Assembly: GCA_934541205.1 (NCBI GenBank)
Contig: CAKTDK010000002.1
Span: 1 to 46,932 of the forward strand
Reading direction: 5' to 3'
Source: an uncultured Eubacteriales bacterium
GTDB taxonomy: Bacteria > Bacillota > Clostridia > Oscillospirales > RGIG7773
Length of the DNA stretch: 46,932 nt
Shown here: positions 1 through 6,400 of the stretch, one piece after another
Position numbering within the stretch: the stretch's first letter is position 1
How the letters are laid out: every line of letters starts with the position of its first letter
Position numbers and translations under genes: made by a program
The notes under the pieces: model-generated
The model's input: only the letters and a program-made list of their open reading frames with translations
The model's database searches: none
Told to the model about the DNA's origin: nothing

Positions 1-1
1 A

Positions 2-1111
2 CTTGACGAAAACGGAAACATTACAAATGATAACAGAATCAAAGGCGCTTTAAAGACTATCAAATATCTTAAAGACCATGATGCAAAAATCATTCTTGCT
101 TCTCATCTTGGAAGACCTAAGGGAGAAGTAAATCCTAAGTATTCTCTTGCTCCTGTTGCAAAAAGACTTTCAGAGCTTTTGAACTGTGAAGTTAAAATGG
201 CTAAAGACGTTATAGGAGATGACGCTAAAAAGCTTGCTTCAGAATTGAAAGACGGGGATATTATGCTTCTTGAAAACGTTCGTTTTCATAAAGAAGAAAC
301 AAAAAATGATCCTGCTTTTTCAAAAGAGCTTGCATCAATGGCAGATATCTTTGTAAACGATGCTTTCGGAACTGCTCACAGAGCTCACTGTTCCACTACG
401 GGTATTGCTTCATATATTCCTGCTGTATGTGGTTATCTTATCCAGAAAGAAATTGAAATAATGGGTAAGGCATTGTCAAATCCTGAAAGACCTTTTGTTG
501 CTATTTTGGGCGGCGCTAAGGTTTCCGATAAAATAGGAGTTATCAATAATCTTATTGAAAAAGTTGATTCAATTATTATAGGCGGCGGTATGGCTTATAC
601 ATTTATCGGCGCTAAAGGCGGAAAAATCGGAAAATCTCTTTTTGAAGCTGATAAAGTAGAACTTGCAAAAGAACTTATGGCAAAAGCTGAGGCTAAGGGA
701 GTAAAGTTATATCTTCCGATAGATACTCTTTGCGGCAAGGATTTTTCAAATGATACAGAAACTAAAATTGTTGAAACCATGAATATTCCCGACGATATGG
801 AAGGTATGGATATAGGACCTAAATCAAGAGAAGTCTTTGCTGAAGTTGTTAAAAATGCAAAAACTGTTGTTTGGAACGGACCTATGGGAGTATTTGAATT
901 TCCGACTTTTGCAGAAGGAACTTTAAGTGTTGCAACTGCTATGGCTGAAAGCGGAGCAATTACTATTATCGGCGGAGGAGATTCCGCAGCTGCTGTTACT
1001 AAGCTTGGTTTCGGAGATAAGATGACTCATATTTCTACAGGTGGAGGAGCTTCTCTTGAATTTCTTGAAGGTATTGAGCTTCCCGGTATTGCAGCATTAA
1101 ACGATAAATAA
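2..1111 (+). CDS. pgk: phosphoglycerate kinase, 5' truncated by window edge
   Basis: Interconverts 1,3-bisphosphoglycerate plus ADP and 3-phosphoglycerate plus ATP in cytosolic glycolysis. The frame is open from base 2, upstream of the first internal ATG at 179, and the N-terminal part carries the PGK substrate motif LASHLGRPKG, so the gene enters from outside the window; about 30-40 residues are missing compared with the family's roughly 395. Further signatures are LLENVRFHKEE, NDAFGTAHRAH, the nucleotide-binding stretch WNGPMGVFE and the C-terminal IGGGDSAAA and STGGGASLEFLEG. It is followed at short distance by tpiA and gpmI on the same strand. Its substrate 1,3-bisphosphoglycerate is also the known donor for FkbH-type enzymes, one of which is encoded 4 kb downstream. 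Confidence 0.98.
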   Translation, partial: LDENGNITNDNRIKGALKTIKYLKDHDAKIILASHLGRPKGEVNPKYSLAPVAKRLSELLNCEVKMAKDVIGDDAKKLASELKDGDIMLLENVRFHKEETKNDPAFSKELASMADIFVNDAFGTAHRAHCSTTGIASYIPAVCGYLIQKEIEIMGKALSNPERPFVAILGGAKVSDKIGVINNLIEKVDSIIIGGGMAYTFIGAKGGKIGKSLFEADKVELAKELMAKAEAKGVKLYLPIDTLCGKDFSNDTETKIVETMNIPDDMEGMDIGPKSREVFAEVVKNAKTVVWNGPMGVFEFPTFAEGTLSVATAMAESGAITIIGGGDSAAAVTKLGFGDKMTHISTGGGASLEFLEGIELPGIAALNDK

Positions 1112-1119
1112 ATTTTATT

Positions 1120-1150
1120 TATGTCCGAAGAAATAAAATCTTCGGACATA
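1120..1150 (+). promoter_or_regulatory. intergenic hairpin between pgk and tpiA
   Basis: A perfect 12-bp inverted repeat (arms 1120-1131 and 1139-1150, containing GTCCGAAGA / TCTTCGGAC) with a 7-base AT loop lies 8 bases after the pgk stop. It is not followed by a clean T-run, so it is more likely an mRNA-stabilising or processing hairpin, or a weak attenuator, than a full terminator. Confidence 0.6.
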
Positions 1151-1195
1151 AAATTGCTTTTTATAAAAATAAAATTTTTGAAAGGATTTAAAATA

Positions 1196-1963
1196 ATGAA
1201 AAAAGAAGTAAGAAAAGCAGTTATAGCAGGTAACTGGAAAATGAATAAAACTCCTTTAGAAGCGGTAGAATTAATTAATGAAATAAAACCCCTTGTAAAA
1301 GACGCCGACTGCGGTGTTGTTGTATGTGTGCCATTTGTTTGCATTGACGCTGCCGTTAAAGCATGCCAAGGTTCCAATATTAAGGTAGGCGCTGAAAACA
1401 TGCATTTTGAAAAAAGCGGAGCTTTTACCGGAGAAATTTCAGCAGATATGTTGAAAGCAGTGGGAGCTGAATATGTTGTTTTGGGTCACAGCGAAAGAAG
1501 ACAGTATTTCGGTGAGACAGATGAAACCGTTAATAAAAAGGTTCTTGCCGCTCTTGCTAATGGTTTGAAACCTATTTTATGTGTTGGAGAAACTCTTAAA
1601 GACAGAGAAAATACAATTACAAACGAGCTTGTTGCAATGCAGACAAAGATTGCTCTTTTGGGAGTAAGTGAAAAAGATCTTGAAAATGTAATTATTGCTT
1701 ATGAACCGGTATGGGCTATCGGAACTGGTAAAACCGCTACTTCAGATCAAGCTGATGAAGTTAACGGGGTAATAAGAAATACAATAAAAGAGGTATATGG
1801 GGAAAGCGCCGCTGAAAAAATTACAATTCAGTACGGCGGTTCTATGAATGCTGGAAACTGCGATGAACTTCTTTCAAAAGTTAATGTTGACGGCGGACTT
1901 ATAGGCGGGGCTTCATTAAAAGCTGCTGATTTTGCAACAATAGTAAAAGCAGCATGCAAATAA
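1196..1963 (+). CDS. tpiA: triosephosphate isomerase
   Basis: Interconverts dihydroxyacetone phosphate and glyceraldehyde 3-phosphate. The start at 1196 is chosen because it follows GAAAGGA at a proper distance and gives the family N-terminus (RKAVIAGNWKMNK); an upstream in-frame ATG at 1121 lies inside the hairpin after pgk and would add 25 unrelated residues. The product is 255 aa, close to the usual 250. Visible features are the substrate lysine in NWKMN, the catalytic His in VLGHSERR, the catalytic Glu in AYEPVWAIGTGK (loop 6) and the phosphate-binding YGGSMNAGN and GGLIGGASL. It sits between pgk and gpmI and is presumably co-transcribed with them. Confidence 0.98.
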   Translation: MKKEVRKAVIAGNWKMNKTPLEAVELINEIKPLVKDADCGVVVCVPFVCIDAAVKACQGSNIKVGAENMHFEKSGAFTGEISADMLKAVGAEYVVLGHSERRQYFGETDETVNKKVLAALANGLKPILCVGETLKDRENTITNELVAMQTKIALLGVSEKDLENVIIAYEPVWAIGTGKTATSDQADEVNGVIRNTIKEVYGESAAEKITIQYGGSMNAGNCDELLSKVNVDGGLIGGASLKAADFATIVKAACK

Positions 1964-1985
1964 TTTTATATTAAGGAGTTATACT

Positions 1986-3503
1986 ATGAAAAAACCCGTA
2001 GCTTTAATAATTATGGACGGTTTCGGAAAAAATGAAGATCATAAGGGCAATGCTGTTTACGGCGCAAATACTCCTAATCTTGACAGATTGTTTTCCGAAA
2101 ATCCGATGACTTATATAGGCGCGTCAGGACTTGACGTTGGACTTCCGGACGGTCAAATGGGAAATTCTGAAGTCGGACATACAAACATCGGTGCTGGAAG
2201 AGTTGTTTATCAGGAGCTTGTAAGAATTTCAAAAGAGATAGAAGAAGGAAAAATTTTTGAAAACGAGGCTTTTTGCGGCGCTGTAGACAATGTAAAGAAA
2301 AATAATTCCGCTCTTCATTTTATCGGTCTTTTATCAAACGGCGGCGTACACAGTCATATAGATCATTTATTCGGACTTATCGATATGGCGGTAAAAAAAG
2401 GCGTTGAAAAAATTTATGTTCATGCACTTTTAGACGGTCGAGACGTATCCACTACTTCAGGAAAAGGCTTTGTTGAAGATTTGAAAAAACATCTTGAAAA
2501 AGCAGGTGCAGGAAGTATTGCTACAATCTGCGGCAGATATTATGCGATGGATAGGGATTTTGCATGGGATAGAGTTGAAAAAGCTTATGCCGCTATGGTT
2601 TACGGCGAAGGCATAAAAAATTCCGATCCTGTTAAAGCCGTTTCCGATTCTTATGACAACGGCGTAACAGATGAATTTGTACTTCCTGTAGTTTGTGATG
2701 AAAACGGTATGATAAAACAAAATGATAGCGTTATATTCTTTAATTTCAGACCCGACAGAGCAAGACAGATAACAAGAACTTTTGTCGATGAAGCTTTTGA
2801 CGGTTTTGAAAGAAAAAAAGGATTTATGAAGCTTTATTATGTTTGTATGACACAGTATGACGCTACTATGCCTAATGTAGAAGTTGCATTTAAGCCGACC
2901 GAACTTAAAAATACTTTCGGTGAGGTTTTGAGTAAAAACAATAAAACTCAGCTTAGAATTGCCGAAACTCAAAAATATGCTCATGTTACATTTTTCTTTA
3001 ACGGCGGTGAAGAAAAAACCTTTGAAGGTGAAGACAGAGTTTTGATAAAATCTCCTGATGTCGCTACATTTGATTTAAAACCTGAAATGAGTGCTTATGA
3101 GGTTTGTGACGCAGTTGTTGAAAGAATTGAAAGCGGAAAATATGACGCAATTGTTTTAAATTATGCAAACTGCGATATGGTTGGCCACACAGGTATATAT
3201 GAGGCGGCCGTAAAAGCTGTTGAGGCTGTTGATACCTGTGTGGGAAGAACAGTTGATGCTGTTTTAAAAATGGGCGGAAAAGCTATAATTACGGCGGATC
3301 ACGGTAATGCTGAAAAAATGATTGATGAAAACGGAAATTCTTTTACTCCTCATACCACATTTCCTGTTCCTTTTGTTGTTGTTGGTCATGACTGTAAGTT
3401 GAAAGACGGGGGAAGACTTGCTGATATCGCTCCTACTATGCTTGAACTTATGGGAATAAAACAACCAGAAGAAATGACTGGAGAGAGCATGATAGTTAAA
3501 TAA
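1986..3503 (+). CDS. gpmI: 2,3-bisphosphoglycerate-independent phosphoglycerate mutase
   Basis: Converts 3-phosphoglycerate to 2-phosphoglycerate through a phosphoserine enzyme with two Mn2+ ions; 505 aa, the usual length. The N-terminal metal site is IIMDGFG, and the phosphorylated serine is in GQMGNSEVGHTNIGAG. The phosphotransferase domain carries HALLDGRD, and the C-terminal alkaline phosphatase-like site has NCDMVGHTG and ITADHGNAE. AAGGAG lies 8 bases before the ATG. The gene ends the glycolytic operon: a strong terminator begins 15 bases after the stop. Confidence 0.98.
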   Translation: MKKPVALIIMDGFGKNEDHKGNAVYGANTPNLDRLFSENPMTYIGASGLDVGLPDGQMGNSEVGHTNIGAGRVVYQELVRISKEIEEGKIFENEAFCGAVDNVKKNNSALHFIGLLSNGGVHSHIDHLFGLIDMAVKKGVEKIYVHALLDGRDVSTTSGKGFVEDLKKHLEKAGAGSIATICGRYYAMDRDFAWDRVEKAYAAMVYGEGIKNSDPVKAVSDSYDNGVTDEFVLPVVCDENGMIKQNDSVIFFNFRPDRARQITRTFVDEAFDGFERKKGFMKLYYVCMTQYDATMPNVEVAFKPTELKNTFGEVLSKNNKTQLRIAETQKYAHVTFFFNGGEEKTFEGEDRVLIKSPDVATFDLKPEMSAYEVCDAVVERIESGKYDAIVLNYANCDMVGHTGIYEAAVKAVEAVDTCVGRTVDAVLKMGGKAIITADHGNAEKMIDENGNSFTPHTTFPVPFVVVGHDCKLKDGGRLADIAPTMLELMGIKQPEEMTGESMIVK

Positions 3504-3518
3504 TTATAAATAATGTAT

Positions 3519-3550
3519 AAAAAAGCCAAGATATTATCTTGGCTTTTTTT
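3519..3550 (+). terminator. rho-independent terminator of the pgk-tpiA-gpmI operon
   Basis: Inverted repeat AAGCCAAGAT / ATCTTGGCTT with a short loop followed by eight T residues. Confidence 0.92.
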
Positions 3551-3564
3551 GTGATTAGATTTTT

Positions 3565-3740
3565 CGCTTTGAGCTTTGATTGTAATGACAGGGTATTTGA
3601 AAGAAATTCTTCAGTGTTACACTTATTCTGAATACTAGTCAGGAGGAGATTATTTGTGCTTTTATTCTCGACAATGATAGATGATATTATGAAAAAATTC
3701 TTCGCCTAACGATTCAGAATCTTTTTGCATTTTTTTAATT
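3565..3740. repeat. degenerate dispersed repeat, first block
   Basis: No open frame is convincing here. The stretch contains variants of the words ATGACAG, GAAATTCTTC and TTCTGAAT, arranged as in the second block at about 4775-5060. Such mosaics resemble the short intergenic repeats scattered through many clostridial genomes. The boundaries are approximate. Confidence 0.4.
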
Positions 3741-3761
3741 GAAGTTAGTATAGTTTATTTT

Positions 3762-4004
3762 TTAGCCGAAATCGTGACAAGAACCTGCATCTATACCATA
3801 CTTTTCAAGTATATTTATAATTTCCTCTATTTTTTCAAAATCATCAAGCATTGTATTAGTAACAATCTTTTGTATTTCGTTAATAATTACTACACTATTT
3901 ATTTTTGCTATCTGTTCATAATTTATATCTAAACTTTTTATACTGTGAAGTATTATTTTACCTACGTCACGGTATAATAAAGATTCGTTTATATCATTGT
4001 TCAT
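3762..4004 (-). CDS. hypothetical protein, 80 aa, divergent from an RHH regulator
   Basis: Unrecognised small acidic protein, predicted to be mostly helical, with no membrane segment and a C-terminus ending in GSCHDFG. The start is set at the ATG at 4004 because GAGGTG lies 6 bases upstream; the longer reading begins at a GTG that is itself part of that ribosome binding site. It is transcribed away from the RHH gene at 4122 across a 117-base intergenic region full of TACTTAA-type inverted repeats, which suggests that the two share an operator. Function cannot be stated; an antitoxin- or immunity-like partner of the local regulators is one possibility. Confidence 0.6.
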   Translation of the reverse strand: MNNDINESLLYRDVGKIILHSIKSLDINYEQIAKINSVVIINEIQKIVTNTMLDDFEKIEEIINILEKYGIDAGSCHDFG

Positions 4005-4026
4005 ATATAACACCTCAAAATTTTAT

Positions 4027-4108
4027 ATACTTAATTTAAGTATGTTTTTATTATTCTAACATATATTAGTTATATAATCAAGTAAAAAATAAGTATGTAT
4101 TGTACTTA
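4027..4108. promoter_or_regulatory. divergent promoter region with inverted TACTTAA repeats
   Basis: Positions 4027-4043 form a perfect odd palindrome (ATACTTAA, T, TTAAGTAT). Positions 4090-4095 and 4103-4108 form TAAGTA, 7 bases, TACTTA. The repeats flank the AT-rich promoter space between the 80-aa gene and the RHH gene, a typical place for operators of a ribbon-helix-helix autoregulator. The assignment to that regulator is inference. Confidence 0.5.
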
Positions 4109-4121
4109 AAGGGGAGAAAAT

Positions 4122-4289
4122 ATGAATAACAAAAACAGAAAACATTTTGGAATATTTGTAGAGAGTGAAATGCATAGGAAACTTTCTTATATTGCAAGTT
4201 ATGAGGGTAGATCAATTAATGGACAAATAAGATTTTTGATAGCAGAATATATCAGAAATTTTGAACAAAAGAATGGTAAAATAGAATAA
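4122..4289 (+). CDS. ribbon-helix-helix (Arc/CopG-type) DNA-binding protein, 55 aa
   Basis: ATG after AAGGGGAG with 6-base spacing; 55 residues. The N-terminal beta-strand KHFGIFVESE followed by the helix HRKLSYIASYEGRSINGQIRFLIAEY (read here with the start at its two helices) is the Arc/MetJ/CopG pattern, in which the strand from two monomers enters the major groove. It probably regulates its own promoter and the divergent 80-aa gene, given the paired inverted repeats between them. A 40-bp perfect palindrome begins 19 bases after the stop. The family call rests on sequence pattern alone. Confidence 0.75.
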   Translation: MNNKNRKHFGIFVESEMHRKLSYIASYEGRSINGQIRFLIAEYIRNFEQKNGKIE

Positions 4290-4307
4290 TAGAAAATTAT
4301 TCAAAAA

Positions 4308-4347
4308 TATAATGATATTGCACTTATATAAGTGCAATATCATTATA
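4308..4347. repeat. 40-bp perfect palindrome
   Basis: Two 20-base arms (4308-4327 and 4328-4347) are exact reverse complements with no loop; the centre reads GCACTTATATAAGTGC. It lies between the RHH gene and the XRE gene. It could act as a bidirectional terminator or as an operator; its 16-bp core recurs at 4379-4394 just before the XRE gene, which favours a protein-binding role. Confidence 0.85.
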
Positions 4348-4378
4348 GCGTTTACATATAATAAAGTCAATAGCTTTT

Positions 4379-4394
4379 GCACTGATTTAAGTGC
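4379..4394. promoter_or_regulatory. operator-like inverted repeat before the XRE gene
   Basis: GCACTGATTTAAGTGC has the same outer arms (GCACT, AAGTGC) as the centre of the 40-bp palindrome 59 bases upstream. It ends 7 bases before the ribosome binding site of the XRE regulator, so binding there would block expression. Autoregulation by the XRE protein is inferred. Confidence 0.6.
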
Positions 4395-4411
4395 TAAATT
4401 GGAGCGGCTTT

Positions 4412-4642
4412 ATGAATTTTGAATATGAAAAAAGATTAGGTGAAAACATCCATAGAATAAGAATAAAGAAAAAGTTGACGCAAGAACAGCTTGCTGCAAA
4501 GCTACAAATTAACGGTTGTGATATTACTCGTTCCGCACTTGCAAAAATTGAAGTTGGTCAGCGTCATATTTATGCGTATGAATTAAAATTACTTAAAGAA
4601 ATTTTAGATGTTTCTTTTGACGAATTATTTGTTGATATTTAA
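4412..4642 (+). CDS. XRE-family helix-turn-helix transcriptional regulator, 76 aa
   Basis: Single-domain Cro/C1-type protein. The helix-turn-helix runs from about residue 10 to 62: GENIHRIRIKKKLTQEQLAAKLQ, then the recognition segment DITRSALAKIEVGQR, with the typical end LKEILDVSFDELF. The ATG at 4412 is preferred because GGAG lies 7 bases upstream; a GTG at 4391 lies inside the putative operator. The gene is alone in its orientation with no effector gene behind it, so it may serve the nearby RHH locus or itself only. Confidence 0.85.
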   Translation: MNFEYEKRLGENIHRIRIKKKLTQEQLAAKLQINGCDITRSALAKIEVGQRHIYAYELKLLKEILDVSFDELFVDI

Positions 4643-5137
4643 ATGTTAAAGGCAGTAGTATTGCATTTAAAACATATAGATCCTGTAACGAAATTGTAAA
4701 TATTGTTTTAGATTATGGGATTAAAAATATAGAAGTATAATATCATATATAAGAAATAAAACGTCATGAATGATTAGAAATTTTGACTTTGACTGTTGTG
4801 AAATTCTTCGGGGTATAAACCCATCAGTATGACAGAGTATTTGCAAGAGATTATTTCAGTCGCTATGCTTTTTCTGAATTACAAAAGGAATGTCGCTTTG
4901 GGCATCTATTATGCTATTTCGAATGTGAACTGTATTGTTTCCAACGGCAGTGAAGAATCTCTTTTGGTTGTATAAGAGATTCTTCAGGGCTTTGCTTTTC
5001 AGAATTACAATATGGGAGATTCTTCGGGCGTTACACTCCATCTGGATGACAGCAAAAAAAGTTCCTTCTAAATGACAGGAAAAAACTCCTACGAATAAAC
5101 AGTAGGAGTTTCATTCTTTATGAATAACAGGTTTTAA
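4643..5137. repeat. non-coding stretch with degenerate dispersed repeats
   Basis: No gene. Positions 4636-4740 keep a 34-codon open frame without a start codon (ending CNEIVNIVLDYGIKNIEV), possibly a gene remnant. From about 4775 to 5060 the words GAAATTCTTCGG, AGTATGACAG, TTCTGAATTACA, GAGATTCTTC and TGGATGACAG recur in order, the same family as the block at 3565-3740. Near 5083-5113 CTCCTACGAATAAACAGTAGGAG forms a hairpin that probably terminates the minus-strand operon ending at 5138. Confidence 0.5.
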
Positions 5138-6160
5138 TCATTCAGCTATTATTTTTAAATAATCGGGAAAATCTTTTTTTCCTCCGTTATAGGATAAGAT
5201 GCTCTTATCGTCATAAGTTTCAATCTCTTCAAAGCCCATAAGCTTGTAGGTTATATACATAATACGGTTTTTTCCTGTATCTACAAAGTCGGCAATAAGT
5301 TTTTTGCCTTTTTCCGCCGCCAGATTTGCTATGTAAATCAAAAGGGCGGAGCCTATACCTTTTGTCATTACACGGCAAGACATTAAAAGCATTTTTATTT
5401 CTATTGTGTTTTCCGTTTCCTCTAAAAGAATAAGTCCCATTTTTCCATAACTTCCGAATTTATCTTTCAGAGAAGTTATAAGAAATATATGATTTTCAGA
5501 ATCAATAAAACTTTCAAGCTGTTCAAAGCTATAGGTAGTTCCCGTTGAATTTAACTGATTTGTTCTGACGGTAAGCTCTTCCACACGCTCCAAGTCGCCT
5601 TTTTTGACGGGGGAAATTGTAAGGGTCATATCAAGAGTTTTTAAAAATTCTTCGTTTGGACCTTCAAAGCTTTGTTCGGTTGCTTTACGCTGTAAATCAT
5701 CTATATACATTTGTCTTCTAAGTTTTGAATCTTCTGTAATGTATTTTGGAGTAAATCGCTCCATATCAAGAATATTTTTATATTCATCTGCATTTAAGGC
5801 TAAAACCTCGGGAAGTGCAAATTTTACTTCTTCAAGTTCAGAGGGCTGGTCATCAATAAAAGCAAAGGTATCTATTCCGATATTAAGAGCGTCGGCTATA
5901 GCTTTTATGGATTTTGACTTATTATTCCAGCAAATCTGAGGATATATAAAATATTCGGAAATTCCAAAGCTTTCAAGTTTTTTAAAAGCGTGATCGTATT
6001 CATTTTTGCTTGCAACGGATAATAATATTCCTCGTCTGTCAAGTTCTTTTATTATATCTTTTACGCCGTCTTTTAATTCTACGTCGTCGTTTTCAAGAAG
6101 AGTGCCGTTCCATAAGGTATTATCAAGATCCCATACAAGACATTTTATTTTTTTTGACAT
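5138..6160 (-). CDS. FkbH-like HAD-superfamily glyceryl transferase/phosphatase
   Basis: FkbH-type enzymes take 1,3-bisphosphoglycerate, remove phosphate and load a glyceryl group onto an acyl carrier protein; this is family knowledge from polyketide pathways. Seen here: the HAD motif WDLDNTLWNG at the N-terminus, SVASKNE, and FIDDQPSELEEV near residue 110, followed by the second family domain with RTNQLNSTGTTYS and SCRVMTKGIGSALL, a GNAT-like fold. The length of 340 aa fits the family. The ATG at 6160 follows GGTGA and lies 1 base after the ACP stop; a GTG at 6169 would overlap the ACP. It is the last gene of the MBOAT-SGNH/CE4-ACP-FkbH operon, so its ACP partner is adjacent and the end product is probably an acylated surface polymer rather than a polyketide. 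Confidence 0.88.
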   Translation of the reverse strand: MSKKIKCLVWDLDNTLWNGTLLENDDVELKDGVKDIIKELDRRGILLSVASKNEYDHAFKKLESFGISEYFIYPQICWNNKSKSIKAIADALNIGIDTFAFIDDQPSELEEVKFALPEVLALNADEYKNILDMERFTPKYITEDSKLRRQMYIDDLQRKATEQSFEGPNEEFLKTLDMTLTISPVKKGDLERVEELTVRTNQLNSTGTTYSFEQLESFIDSENHIFLITSLKDKFGSYGKMGLILLEETENTIEIKMLLMSCRVMTKGIGSALLIYIANLAAEKGKKLIADFVDTGKNRIMYITYKLMGFEEIETYDDKSILSYNGGKKDFPDYLKIIAE

Positions 6161-6161
6161 A

Positions 6162-6398
6162 TTATTCACCTATATAAGACATAACTACTTTTGCAATATT
6201 GTCAATAGTTTTGAAGTTTTGTTCGGTTATATCCTTATTCTTTATTTTGATTTTAAAGGTTTTTTCTAGATATACCACCATTTCCAATGCAAAAAGAGAA
6301 TTTATAAATCCTCCTTTGAAAAGGTCAGTATCATATTTTAAATTTTCCGCTTTGTTTTTGCTTATAAAAAATTCCATTATTTTTTCTTTGCAGTCCAT
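6162..6398 (-). CDS. acyl carrier protein
   Basis: A 78-aa carrier protein; the phosphopantetheine attachment serine is S34 in FINSLFALEM (NSL in place of the common DSL). The rest is the expected four-helix pattern, with acidic residues and AKVVMSYIGE at the end. It is encoded directly before the FkbH-like gene with one base between them and directly after the SGNH/CE4 gene, so it most likely carries the acyl group made by FkbH to the MBOAT, as DltC does between DltA and DltB. A phosphopantetheinyl transferase must be supplied from elsewhere. Confidence 0.85.
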   Translation of the reverse strand: MDCKEKIMEFFISKNKAENLKYDTDLFKGGFINSLFALEMVVYLEKTFKIKIKNKDITEQNFKTIDNIAKVVMSYIGE

Positions 6399-6400
6399 AT

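Noticed and set aside
4636..4740. 34-codon open frame after the XRE gene.
   Set aside because: No start codon or ribosome site and no recognisable family; at most a gene remnant.
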